A model generated the notes under the pieces. It saw only the letters and a program-made list of their open reading frames with translations, was not told the origin of the DNA and searched no databases. From Spirodela intermedia (taxonomy: Eukaryota > Streptophyta > Magnoliopsida > Alismatales > Araceae), in NCBI GenBank assembly GCA_902729315.2, contig LR746276.1:3888169-3952168 (forward strand): DNA of 64,000 nucleotides. The letters run 5' to 3'. Positions 1-13,800 of this stretch are shown piece by piece (the first letter of the stretch is position 1; every line of letters begins with the position of its first letter). Made by a program: the position numbers and the translations under genes.

Positions 1-291
1 GGTTTCCAACATGATTAGACCCACTCTTAAGACCATCATAGAGAACCACAATCTCCCGCATCAGAGGAGCTAAGAGTTCTTGAAAGCAATTCCACAATCT
101 TCCTCAACAGAAGCTATTCTTCACGCTGCGGAGAGGGAAAGTAGTGACAACTGTGAACTCTTTCCGGAAGACTCCTCTCTCTCGCCCTATCTCTCTATCT
201 AATCTACGGGGAATAAACGCGATCCGCAAAAATTGATCCATACAAGATGCTATAGAGCGAGAAAGGAACAGAAAAAGTATAGGTTTTTCAC
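1..291 (-). other. Intron 1 of the PUX-like gene (partial)
   Basis: Sequence downstream (on the minus strand) of the donor AG|GTGAAA at 292/291. Short open frames here do not resemble any SEP or UBX sequence, so it is treated as intron. Confidence 0.55.
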
Positions 292-827
292 CTCTTTTCG
301 CCACCAGTATAATACTCTTGCGGACCGTCGGAATCTTCAGAGTCCGAGCCGGGGGAAGGCCGTCGATTCAGATCAGCCAGCGTCCGGATCCCGCCGGCAG
401 GGCGGCCTCCCGAGGGCTTCGATGGCTTCGAGGATCTCCCGCTCCCGGAGGACGAGGCCATGCCCGCGATGCTCCGGCGGGTCGCAGGACGCGGCTGGGG
501 CTGCTCGTCCACAGGAGGGACGTAATCCTCGTCGTCCTCGTCGTCCGCGTCGTCCTCACCCTCCTCCTCCTCTGCCTGACTCTGACGGCGGCGGCCTCTG
601 GGTACGAAAGCGCTAGCGGGAAGAACGCTGGCGTGGTCGTCGGCGGCGGGTTCGGCGGCGTCAAAGAAGGACTGGACGGCGGATTCGAGCTGCCAGTTGT
701 GGCTCTCGAGGAAGAACTGTCCCTCGGAGGGTGTGGACGACGTGACCGCGCAGAACGACTCGATCAGGCTGCTCTTATCCTCCGCCGATGGGACGATCCC
801 CTCAGCGCTCACAGGGGCTCCCTCCAT
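292..827 (-). CDS. PUX5-like UBA/UBX protein, first exon (gene continues left of window)
   Basis: First coding exon of a plant UBX-domain protein, a cofactor that recruits ubiquitylated clients to the AAA ATPase CDC48/p97. Seen: residues about 8-50 form a UBA-like unit ([20 protein letters not shown], then [17 protein letters not shown]). An acidic linker rich in E and D follows, then [13 protein letters not shown] and a D/S-rich stretch ending QEYYTGGEK, the conserved lead into the SEP domain of p47/PUX proteins. The exon stops at AG|GTGAAA (intron begins at 291), inside the Ser/Arg codon that follows GGEK. The SEP and UBX domains must lie left of position 1; I found no second exon in 1-290. 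The start at 827 ([10 protein letters not shown]) suits the family better than the in-frame Met seven codons upstream at 848. The UBA makes PUX5/p47-type more likely than the UBA-less PUX3/4. Confidence 0.88.
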
Positions 828-848
828 TACTTGCCGCGCACTCCACAC

Positions 849-1873
849 GAAGAAAAAGGAACTCGGGGAACGGGGAGAGCTGGGTAGGGCTCGGTCGGCG
901 GCGCCTCAAAGAAGGGAAGGTACCCTCCACGTGCTAACGCGCGCTAATCGCACGATTAGCAGATAAAACGGTGAGAGAAAAATTATACTACATCGAATGT
1001 CCTGGGAATTTATGTAAAAGGCTTCAAGGGTGAAATATACGATTTAAAAAAAAAAAATCATAATTCTCTGTGAAAAAAAAAAATAATAATAAATAGTGGG
1101 AAATTAGATGTGTATGCTTCACTCTATGAAGGGGGTATAAGTCAAAGGGTGTCATTTAAATTTATGTATGCAGGAAATTAATTGGAAATTTATGTACATC
1201 GGATATTCTAGGAATTTATGTAAAAGGGTTCGAGGGTAAATAAAGCATAACAAAATCATAATTCAATGGGAAATATTATTTTTGTTAAAAACGGAAAGTG
1301 GTTAGATGCGCTTAAAGGTCAACTTAAGCTCAAAAGGGGGGACAAGTCAAAGGGTGTCCTCGATTAGCTGTAGCACTACCCGTTGATCTCATTCTTTTTA
1401 GGCGACCCAAAAAAAAAAAAACTTCTTTTCGGTAAAAAGAAAAAAAGGGATTTTTGAATCCTATCTTACCTCGTCCATCAACCCAGCTTTAATCACTCTA
1501 TAAAGGGCTTTTCCGGCTCAACAGGCAAAAAATAGCAAGAAAAAAAGTCAAATGTAACCGAAGAGAACAAAACAGGCAAGAGTGAAAATCTGAAGCTGCT
1601 GGGCTTTCAGAACCAGTGTGTGTCCTCGCAAGCTGCAGGGTTGCTCGAGCAGAAGAAGCTGAGTGAGGTTCCACAGAAAGCAAGCATTTCCCATAAATCT
1701 CCTCCCTACCCACCTGCGTATAGATCTTCCATCTTCTCTCTACCTGTGACTTTCGTTCTCACCAGAGAAGACCAGAAAACAGACTTAGCAACTATCACTG
1801 TCCGGATGAGTGAGAAAATCGGTGGATGTGTGAGAAAGTGGAGAGTAGCCAAGAACAGCAAGAGATGCCGAAA
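849..1873. other. Spacer between PUX-like promoter and transporter 3' end
   Basis: About 1 kb separating the PUX-like start from the stop of the transporter gene; both genes lie on the minus strand. It should hold the PUX 5'UTR and promoter and the transporter 3'UTR. The only structure seen is a degenerate two-copy tandem repeat at about 988-1360 and short A-runs. Confidence 0.6.
988..1360. repeat. Degenerate two-copy tandem repeat, unit about 200 bp
   Basis: Copy 1 (about 988-1170) and copy 2 (about 1192-1360) share the same order of blocks: ACATCGRATRTYCT, GGAATTTATGTAAAAGG, AATCATAATTC, a GGGAAAT-type block, TTAGATGYG and finally AAGTCAAAGGGTGTC. The copies differ by many substitutions and small indels, so the duplication is old. 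Confidence 0.7.
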
Positions 1874-4800
1874 CTAGGAGCCCATCTCTGTTTCTCTCTC
1901 TGTCCTTTTGGAACAGAGAATGATGCAACCTGATGCGAAAATAAACACCAGCCCAACCGATCTACTGAAGGACGGTGAAGATCGTGACAATGAGATGGCC
2001 CACATCTGTGACAGTAACACCTGAAACATGGAGCATAATATTCCACGGATATTACTATCACATCTCTGATAACTGAGATTTATTTATTTTTTTCTAAAAA
2101 AAGAAAGGAGAGCAAATGGAAAGGACCAAAAATAAAATTCTGCCCAGGAATTTTGTAGTATGAAGAGAGATATCACAAATCTTCCAGAGAAATAAAATCG
2201 TTCTGGGATTGCTGGAAATGAAGAGTATTTGTGTGTATATGCATACATTAATCTCTATCAATCAGCATTGAGAAATGTTATTTAATGAACATGAATCGTT
2301 AAAAATAAAATAAAAATTATCTCGAGAGAAAAAAAATTAAATAGGAGAAAGCATATAAAATATGCTCATCTATGTTCATCAACATAAAATAATGACCTTA
2401 ATGGAGAGAAACTATACAAAATTACATTAAACGCCATGAAAAATTGTATATCTGGAAAGTCGATCATGATAACTCCAACCAACAGCCATATAAAAATAAC
2501 TTGGACATGAACGAACCTTCAGATATTGAATCGTTGTGGCTTTACTGATTTTCTCAAGCTGAAGTCCACGAGCTAGGAAAACCTGCATAAGATCCCAGTT
2601 ATTAAATGGGCCACAATGATCTTCAGATGATATTTTGCAGAGAGTTGATACTTCACAGCAGACCCAACAAAATTAAGTAACATCAGAAAGAATCAGGCAT
2701 AATAGGAAGCGTGCTCACCTCAGCAAAGAATGCCAATACACCGAGTATGACCATGAGAAAAAAGGTCAAAAGATCCGGTACCACAAACTCCTGAGGAAAA
2801 CATTAACCACCTCATTCGTCAAGTTTCAAAGAGAAAAATAAGATAAATAGTGAAGATGAACATAGAAGAATGAAGATGGCGTCTGCCAAGAGGGTGGGAG
2901 AAAGAAAAGAGGTGTTGCATCTGCTTGTGAAAATTTTCCTATAAAGAAGAAGACGTGGATGCTAGAAAACGGTGCTGGGTAATATCTGAAATTTTTTCAA
3001 GCTCAACCATTTATTTCCCCTAAGATAATATGATACTTTTGTCCTTGATTCTCACTCTCACAGGCGAGGTAGCGTGTGTTGTATATACTGTTTTTCTTCT
3101 CCTTTTTAAAAACTACACTGCTCCTGATCTTCGAATCTCTACTGCGGTATACGTTGGCCCAAGTGATGGCTCTCGCATTGATTACTGCCCACTGAGGATG
3201 TCTGCCAGTGACGCAGGTCAACATAGATGAAAAACTTGAGGAATAACGCCAGTTCAGCAAGATTGCCACTTTAGATTTGAGTAATCTTCGTGTAGAAATA
3301 AGGAAAATATATAGTTTTTAGAAGAGACAGATGGGTACGAAGTCTTAATCCAGCGTTCATGAAGATGATTATTTAAATATTTTCCAACTAAAGACATGTC
3401 ATTTAGAGTGATTGCTCTCCTTCTGTGGATAAGTTATTCTCCATATTCTACCTGAAAGCAGAATATACAGATTGCTGACACAGAACTAGCAAGGACACCA
3501 AAGGCAAGGACACTGGACCTGCAGAGGAAGAAATATTTCACAACAAAAAGTAGTCACTCAATTTGATCAAAGGGAATCTGTAAGACGAAAACGACTCTTC
3601 TCCTTAAAACACCTATTGAACATGACAGAACCATGATAAGGAAACTCCAAAAATAAAGAGAAGGAAGAAGCAACATATAATATGAAGGGAAAAAAAAAAA
3701 AAAGGAAGAGCTATTTAGACTTAGAATTGTCCTATCCAAGAAACCATGATTTGGAAGAGGAAGAGGCATATGATATTTTCCCTGATGAAAATTTTCCAGA
3801 GCCCTATGGTTGACAGATTTGACATCATAATGGAAAAATGAAAGGGCCCTCCATCAAGTCTACCAGTGAAGGTATCCATCTACCACGATGAAGATTCAGG
3901 AATAGGAAGAACATTTCGGATTAATCCCCTTCTTCCACTTGTTTTGCATTTGGTTAGATTGAGAATGCAAGCCTGTAAGGGATCTTACTTTCTGATTTTT
4001 AATATCTTTAGGTCTGTAGCAGTGAACTTGTTTAATCCTCAAAGGAAAAAAGAGATACAAGGGGAAGCCTCCTGTTCAGGGTAAAGGAAGAGGGAGGCAG
4101 ATTTCCTACTCCAGCTCAATTAAAATGGGGAGCAAAAAGCCGTATGTCATGGAGGAGTGCAGGTTAAGGAAAAATATGAGTCAATTAAAGTTCCAATCAG
4201 ACATTTTATATGATAAGATACCAAAACGGCCAGTGATTGACGAGTAGAATGAGAAGACAGCTAATGTTACTATTTATGGGACGCGGCACAGTTCAATTGA
4301 GAGTTGCCTTCATTTTCACGCACGCACCCCAACAATATAATAGTAGGCTGAGTGGGAAAAAATTGCAGATAAATGAAGGAGGGCAGCAGAGGATTGTAGA
4401 CTCAAATGATACACCAGACATCTTTCAATGTGAAAGATTGAGGCGTTGAGTTTACACTATTATAATTACTTCAGCCTTACAATTGCCATGGTATAACCTC
4501 GGATATGGGTGGTTGTATCCAAGCTACATTTATAGTAGATGAGAAAACATCCTATTCGATATGTTGGAATAAATGAACACATATTTTAAAATTTACAGCA
4601 TGAATTCATCCTTGTCCTTAGGTTTCCCATAACATCAAAATAAAATACATCAAAATTTTCTATAAGGAAGACATAATAAATACCTTGATTTTTTACATCT
4701 AAAAATTCTAAAAATAGAACTCGAAATAAATAGGCTCTAGACATAGTGATGTAGCCCAGAAACTACTATCAAATGAGGAATGGAAGATTTTTGACCCAGG

Positions 4801-7800
4801 TGGAGAAACTAATAAGATCTGCATTGAGAAGGTTAAAAAAGAATAAAATCAAGTGCAATGATGTTTTAGACCAACTCAAGTGAATCAGAGATTCAAGAGT
4901 TGTGAAGACTATCTTTTGCCCAAATTCAACTTCTAATGGCCCACTAAGAGATTTGGCCATATGTTTACTGAGCCTAAATCTTACAATTCGTACATTTTAT
5001 TCATATAAAATAATCTCCCTATTCTATTTAGAGTATTCCTATTTCTTGGGGGCCTTCTAACAGAATCCTCCTTTTTCATAGGAAGGTTTAATATGTTCTC
5101 TTCTCTCTATTTTCTAAGATGATACCAGATTTCCCCCTTTATAGGTTAGTTATAACTAATTTCGGCCTCTAAATATGGCCCCCCTTGTAGCCCCAAGGAG
5201 ACACGTTTTTATGAACCAAGTTTCAAATTCCCTTTTGGAGGTTCTCCTTTTCTACTAGTGGATTCCAATATCTCTGTGGACTCAGCGAGCCATTTTCGAT
5301 CTTGTGGACTCAAGATCAACCCCTTGTGGACTCAAGGGACGAAATCTCTTCGTTTTGTAGATTCAGAGCAAGGAGTTTTCAACTAAGACACGTTCCTTTT
5401 AGATTTAAGGTCGTGATTTTACTTTCAAAATACACAGCCAAAGCTGAAACGTGATCAAGTTATCAATTCTTCAAATTTCCGCTGCGTCACATAGACTGGT
5501 CAAAATAGAATTACATTTTCTAACAGAAAAATCCCATCGTTTGGCTAATTGATGGTAAGAGAAAAGCCAACTTAAATTGGAATCGCAATAGGCACAGGTA
5601 CTCGATGAAACCATGGAAATAAAGATATCCTACACAGGCTGATCAGATGATTTGGTTGCAGCTCTTATGAGGCAGTAGGAGATTCCAGCAGCAGCTGATG
5701 AAAGCATACCACCCAATACTGGATATATATGATGGCCTCCTCCACTCGTGGTTAAACCAGCGTTCTCACTTAATTCCCCTGGGCAATAACATTATCAGTG
5801 AGGAAAATCACGCAACACCTCTATCTTTATTTGGAAATGATTATAAGATTTATGTACAAAATCAGATATGACGAATAAACGAACTGAGAACTATAATGTT
5901 AACCAGAAAAACCAATGTCAAACTCAAATAAATTAGATTGCTGCATCTACATCATTGCTCAGAAATTCCCAATTATAAGCTTGAGACCAATTTTACGTGG
6001 AACAGCAGCATGCTCTGAAGAATACCAACATGCACGTGGAAATAATGGCATTATCCAGTCAGATGATAAATCATTAAGAGGAGCGCATCCATTCTTTATA
6101 TGCATTGGTGATTACTCCATTACTTGTTCTTGTCTAGTTTATCCTGAACGTCCAGATTAGTCACTCTGACCAATGGACGGAAACTATATTCTCCAAAAGG
6201 GATGTCCGACTTTATGAGGGTATTTCTCCTTGATCGGCAATGATCATGAGATGCCCACTCATGACAAGGATTGAACATCTTGTCATTACGTTTCCAAGTC
6301 CTTAGGTGAGTCATAAAAGGCAGACAATCTATGGTCCTATTAGATGCCCACTCATGTTTTAAATGAGCTTTGACTCCCAGATTTTCCTTGTCTGGCTCCC
6401 CAGTTGGATAATTCTTTGAATACCACCTTTATCAGACCTTCCCATTAGTGGTATCAATATAACCCGAAACCAGTTATCACTAGAAAGATTAATTCTCAAC
6501 CTGAAGAGATCTCTAGCCTAGTTAGGAATGGTAATCAAGGTTTAATGACTCTAGTTATTCTGTTTCGAGATCTACTAGCATCACTCAATCATCACCCGTG
6601 TCAAATACAAAGGGGAGTTACTTCAGATGATTCAAGGACAGATCACTTACTGCTGGTGTCATCATGAGGGTCATCTAGCATGTCTATGCCAAGTTGAATC
6701 TTATCGTGGTGTCTAAGTCTAAGCTTGAGCCTGATACAATAGTAATTACTCACATATCTGTAGAAGACAAGTCTCAGTCTGAGGTTGAGTACGATATGTG
6801 AGAGATTTTTCACAAACCATAATGATTCTGAAAATTACAAGCCATTCTGATGCAAGCCTTACTAATCTACATGGACTGATGCCTGTCTTTAAGGTTTCCA
6901 AACTTTTAGGCGACAACAATGAAGATCATAAGTAGAGCGGTTTAACCCATTCCAAGTGTAGGGAATTAGGGAATGTTTTTAGGCTATTCATATGCACCTT
7001 CCATTTCAGTCATAATTTCGGGTGTCCATCCCTGAGGTAACCAACATTAGTGTCTAGTGAGACAGAATCCTTCTATATTTGTAATTATTTGAACCTACAA
7101 TAGGATCCTAGACTATTTTCTCCTACAAGACACATTTCATTGAAACTATAAAGTTGGTAGCATTTCATCCTCACAAATGGCCTGTAGACATCTGGGAAGA
7201 TAATCATTTAATAATGCATAATGAATCTTTTGCAGGTGCACTCATTTACCATTTCAAAATGCATAGAACCCCATGTCTTCACCAAGACTTCTCTGCAGAC
7301 ATGAACACTTACATGATCCCAAAATAACTAATGATCCCATATGGCATGAAATTTGTTGGTTTGTTTATATGATAGCTACATCTATTTTGGCAACTCGTTT
7401 GTTTCTATGATAATGTTTTGTTCACAAACTTGATGTCCCAAGATTTGAGTGGGGAATCGTAGAGCTAGTGGGTCTAATAAGATAAACTTGGGCTCATTAT
7501 CTTGTCTACTCTTTCAGTGATCATACGATGAGCATGTGCCCTTTAGGTTTAACATAGAGTTGAGGTTAAATGATCTTGGACGAATAAGGGATTAGGATTA
7601 TTAGGGCTCCCACAGCCAAATATTTAATCTCTTTTGGAGGCAGCTAGAGGGAGATTCCTTCATCCACTAACATATGTAACGTGAGGAACTTTCAGATTCT
7701 CAATGGATAACATAATAGAGTAACAAAGTGGAGCGTTTCTAAGTGATTTCGGTTACTGCGATATTAGTTATATTTGTATTACGTTATTCCAACTTTATCT

Positions 7801-10800
7801 AAAGAGCACCGAAAGAAAAGTCCGTAGTTAACCTTTGATCAAGATCCATTCAGAAGATAAAAAGCTGTATTTGATGGGGGACAAAAGGATGACACTTGAA
7901 GATATTAACATAGCCCTTGATAGTTTTCCAAGGCATGGAAAATAGAACAGACTATTGTTTCAAAGGACTATTTGATCAAACATCGTATAACGTAAAACAG
8001 CAGTGTGGCAAATGTGACTTTTGAGATTGCTTGTTTCGATCCAATTAGCTAAAGCTGGACGCAGTCTAGTGATGTCAATGCTTGATCCGATTTGTTCAAG
8101 CAGCCAAGCCTGCTTCCATCAAATAGTATCAATCTAAAATTTAACAAAGTATAATAATTACAATATGATATTAGTAGAAGGTTTACTTAAGTTTGGCAGT
8201 ATTTCCCTAACATTTCTAATGGCTGTTTTAATGATGTGAATTGCAGGAATACCCAACCTTGGCTTCCATCATCTGTTTCTCTACCAAATGCAGTCAAAGC
8301 CAAAATCCGTTATTTTCATCTCAATATTTGCTAATTGACTTTCACATAACGTAATGAATCATTTGATATCATATAGTCATCCAGAACCAATGACTACAGA
8401 TGCCAAATAACATACGCATCAACAAAAACATTTGGCACATTAAAATAAATTTTCCAATTATTATGAAGCTTAAATTTGACAGCTTTTTCTGATACAAATT
8501 CCTAGGATTTTATGAACAGAATGGATACGGTAACATACCTAGCATAAAACGTTTTTCCTGAAACGTAATAAGTAGACCCATGAAACCACATAAGAGTCCT
8601 GAAAAGAAGAAAATAATAGATATCAAATGCTGATTCTAATCAAATTACGAATAGTGTTCATATAACTCCTGCATGATTTTCCATGAGATCAAACAAGTCT
8701 CAATAGATAACCACAAACGCGAAACAATTGTTGGAACATTAGGCACAGAGGCACAGAGGCTTCGTCACTGATGGAGGCTTTAAGTTCTAGAGCCTAAATG
8801 GAAAGCTACCTGAATGAAGCCTCTAATTGAGGACATAATTTCCTAGTTCCAGAAGCAATAGTTCAAGAAAAAACTTTTATTTGAATTATGGCTTGCCTGT
8901 TCGGTCTGATATGATCAACTGGATCCGTTTTTCAAGAATTCGATCCTAGATATGCATCAGGAGCTGTTGAGTAGCTAGTTAGAGGACATCTGAAGAGTCA
9001 TACTCAATCCTAAATATGCATGATATCTTAAGGCGAATCCATTATTTTTAAGTAAAATTTACATGAGGACTCATATGAGTTTCTAGGAAACAACGTAATA
9101 CATAGTTGGCAAAAGTTGGTTAAAATATCAATAAACAAGCATAGTGTCCCTTATACCCAACAATGCCATCTTCAATCTCTGACAAAATACCCTAATGGAC
9201 AGATTTTCAGCACATGGGATTCTTCTTAGTTTCTGAAGAGAAGTTAATTGGCCTAGTTCATAAAAACCGCATATGATTTCACTTGTTAATATTCCATACT
9301 CTTCTAAATAATTTATCACATCATATTCCTCAGTCTACATACGCATTATTCGTCTCTCAACCTCTACGCTGAACCAAAATTTACACACTTACCGCTCCCA
9401 CAGCATGATGAAGTAAACCATTGCTCTAATGTCTTTTGAGTTGACACAGGGAACAGATATTAGAATTTATCATACAATATTCCATGCAATCTACTAAATT
9501 TTTTAAAAAATGAAACAAATGATTTCCCCTTTCCCAAAAGATTTCCAACTAAGAGCTTCTCTACCTGTCGCCAACCTTATGGAATATCAATTAACCATGA
9601 CAAAAAGAAGTATCCCTTCTACTGGTGAGCATCAATCAGGTCTTGTGCTGTAGCAACTCTCATTTGCACCATCTATTCCCTCCTCAATGTTCGAGGACCA
9701 GAGGCTATCAACAAACTCTCTGCTTTCCTCAGGATTTTACATTTTACAATGGGAATCGATGGAGTGGATCATTGAATGAACTTTCTGAGTGTTTCCTCAA
9801 ATAAAATCTTCAAAAAAAGTAAAATAAATTAATTATCATCTCCCCATTCATCTTCTTGTAGTCTACCTTTCTTCTCCCCTCATGATCCCCCTCTTTTACA
9901 AGCCAGATTCAAATAAGAGCTAATAGTTGGAAATTTCATTTTTTTCATATCTTTTAGAATCTGAACATTATTAACTAACGCTATGACTAACACGTTTTTT
10001 TTACAGGAAGTCAAACCAGAATAAGTCACTTTCCTCTGTCTCCACTCTTCTTCTAATCCTTGATCAAAGAGATGAAAATAAATATATTATGCTGTACTCC
10101 ACGTCAACACATTCAAGTCAAAATGATGTGCAGAACTCTTGCAAAAGATGAAAAAGAGCTATAGGTACAATGACCCTAATTAGAGAAAGCCTTATTAATT
10201 TAGTGTTTTATTAAAATTCTAACTTTGGCTCTCTTTCTCATGAGCCAATGAGTCTGAACTTCCACTTTTCTCTCAATTCCCCTCGAACTAGACAGCATTT
10301 ATTTCTGAGTAAACGCAACATATGTTGATAACAAAAATCATACCTCCAATATCAATAACACCTAACTTCTCTTGTAAAATTATCCTCGCTGCAATGGAAG
10401 CCATAAGAGGAGTCGAGAAGTTCACTACCACAGCATAGGATAAAGGGAGATTTTGCATACTGGAAAGGGCAATAAGATTGGATTAGATCATGCAAGAATA
10501 CATTGGCATGAAGGTTTGGCTGTAAAGAGTCTACAGAGTAACTGGTTAACCACAAAATCATGAAAATGAGAAAGGACATACATTTAAACAAGAAATATCA
10601 AAGCACAGAAGAAAATAAAAATCTGTCAGAGAAATACCAAGCAGAAATTATATCCATAGAATTGTGGACATTGATGTATACATGTGCCCTATTTGTTCAA
10701 AGAGCATATTCAACATCTGCACATGATGTGTCATTCGTTTTACACATCATAAACGAAGGAATGGACGGACTGCCATCCATTTGCAGGCACTTTTCGGCCA

Positions 10801-13800
10801 GATATGTCTTAATGTTCTAATGGATTTTCTGTAGTGACAAGATATTTCTGTCTCAAGGAAAGTATGGATATCACATCAGCCTGTGGAAATATACGAACCA
10901 CGTGCATTACTTCCCGCTTTCAAAGTGAAAAACATGGACATAATATCAGCTATGGTGAAAGGAAAGGTCAATAATCTAGCAGTTAGGCGAAGTTAAAATT
11001 GGCCTAAATGCAAGAGTATTAATTCCAGTTTCTTACTGATCTTCAGAGAGAAATGCATGCAGTTTAGCAAAGATATGATTCGTGTCCTCATTCAGGCTTC
11101 TTCCAGGAGTCTAGATTCATAGAATTTGGGATCTTGCAAACAAAGGAGGAATTTGATTTTACTGGAGAAAAGTTTTGGATATTTAAGTTTTTGGTCAATA
11201 TCTTGTTAAAAACGGTAAGTATCATCAATTTTACTTTTCAATGAAATGTCGGGATACACCACGAATTTTAGTCAAGAGAAGATAGACAAAAAGTCAAAGG
11301 ATATATACTTTTAATCTCTGAAGAACCCTTTCACTTGAATTACTGTGATTGAAAGCTTCCCCAGTGCATAATAAGAAAAACTACAATGTGAAATTGTTTG
11401 ATTAAGTGTGTTATCACGGATCCTGTAGTAAAATCCAAGTAATGCACTGCATACCAAAATGAAAAAACAGTTTGCACTGATCTAGTAACAAAGTAGGTTG
11501 CAGCTTGCATAAAGATAACAAATAATATCAGAATGGCTGGGAATACTATCATGGATATAACCTAAGGTCTCAACTAGATATATGTCATTGAAGAATTGGA
11601 GGTTCCTCAATCATTAGAGTCCAAGGTAAATAATCAACATAACTGAAAATCAGTACAACAAAATGGCAATGGAGTCGACATTTCTTGTTACTTCATAAAT
11701 CACAACCATATTCTAACAAGATCCATCACTTACCTATAAATGAAACATATAAGTGAAAGGCATCCTGTGAGAGCTCTTAAGAGAAGAAGATTTCTTGTCT
11801 TTCTTGTCTCAAATACCGTTTTTCCGGCGCTCTTAACCCATAAAAGTGATAAAATTGAGAGAATTGTACATCTTACAAAAACTACTTCAAGCAAGGGAAT
11901 AGATCTTCCTGGTAGAAAGAAATAAACGGGAGATTTATTCCAGGCAACATCCATAACATTCAATAGAAATATACAAATAATCAAACTGAATTTAAATTGC
12001 GTTTTAGGTCCATGTCGAATATTCTCATGAGAAAAAAAAATAATGGAAAAGGACTGAAACAGCATGATAATTAAAGTAGAGACTTTTCCCATTTAGATAT
12101 AAATAGGAAAGGATTCTCGACCCTATCGTTCACTTTCTGTTTGATGAAGAAACTCCACTGCGTACAAGCACTAATAATGCATACACCGACAAAGGCATAT
12201 TATTACATTTGAAAAGTTGCAGAAAACTGTTCTGCAGGAGCATCTGACAAATTACATGTGTTTCTACATATCTCCTTTCTAGTTTTAAAAAGTCGTATGT
12301 AGATGGCATTCCCCAGGGAAAGGTTGATTTCTCCTTAGTCACACTGAAAACACTTTTTGCCTTTTCCTTGAAGATGGAATGATTAAATTACCCTTATAAC
12401 TGCTTGGTTTCTCCAACATATAAAAGAAAGATAAGTGATTATTAGATTCGTACAAACCCGTCTGTCTAGGGTAAGGATACCATGGTCATCCAATTTTATC
12501 TAAATATAAATATGATCACAACAAGCGAGATTTTTCTGTATACTCTACACCCAACGGTGCTTCTGGTACCTGCAATAGCGTCATTTATGTGAGAAGGTTA
12601 TATATATTCTTGACTTACGGAGATGAAAGTCTATAACATTTTATCTCTAACAAGAGCCACTGTGAAAAAATTAAATATGATATATGAAGATAATATTTAT
12701 TGATAGTAATTAGTTTTAGTTCCATAGCTTCTAGGTGAAGATGAAAGTACCAAAGGTCCTCTCTCTACCCAAAAGTTAATTAGTTTTAAGTTAGATATTA
12801 AACAGATACAGTCATCAAGATTAATCCAATGCAAAAAAATGGCTCTATATTGTCCTCTTAGTCTAACTGCTGCAAAGCAAACTGACCCCAGCAGACGACT
12901 GGGTCCATGAAACCCAACATGCGAGTTGTTCGATTGGCAACAAGAGAATAAAAGAATCGGTCATGACCAAATGTACTATATGAAAAAAATAAGTACAATA
13001 TGAAATGAAGGATATAGATTAAATATCCAAAACTTCAATGATAAATATCCACCTAGAACTAGAGAAGCTTAAGGAGAGTGGGCGTTGGACCTGAAAAGGT
13101 GTCAGTAAAGACTTCCATGATGCAGTAGATGGCAGAGGAAGAGGCAATACATAGTAAACCAGAATACCTAGAACCGCTCCACATCCAAAAAATCAACTGA
13201 AGAAAAAATGTGACCTCCGTTTCGTTGTCTCCTAAGATGGATTCCTGCAAGCATTAAGTTAATAGACTAAACAACTTTTCCGCAAAGGGAAAACCACCAC
13301 TAGATCTGTAGTTTTTATGAGGCTCGCATTTTATCATTCAATTCGTGAAACGACAATTTTAACTGAAAAATAATAGCATCTATTTCTAGGAAGTGACAAG
13401 TAATCGTCTCAGTTATAAGGGTCTATAATGCGAGAGATTCAACTAGCTGTTCCAATTGGGGCTTCTCTGGCATCTCATGTGCTGTAACTGTCTTCTTCAG
13501 TTTCTCCTGTTTCGAAACACCATCATTCCATCTTCCTTGGATCTCGATGTTATGGAAACCTATTAAATGGTCAACTTTTTTATCAATTAAAAGACTGTAC
13601 TCTCACGTGGTTTATAAGAATATCAACTAGATCTGCTGTACACCTTGTGTTCCTGTAAGCTGTTCCTCAACTTACAGGAACAATCATGTAAGTTGTAACA
13701 AGAATTGTTACAAGAATTGTGTTCCCATCATGTTGGACCTTTTTCATCATGTGAAGATTTTATAACACGGCCAAGGGCAAAAAACAAGCCTTACATATAT

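Noticed and set aside
1-110. Possible second PUX exon at the left edge
   Set aside because: No frame on the minus strand resembles the expected SGM(L/M)VQDP or SEP sequence.
318-887. 189-codon plus-strand frame over the PUX exon
   Set aside because: Antisense shadow; the minus strand has a UBA and the conserved YYTGGEK.
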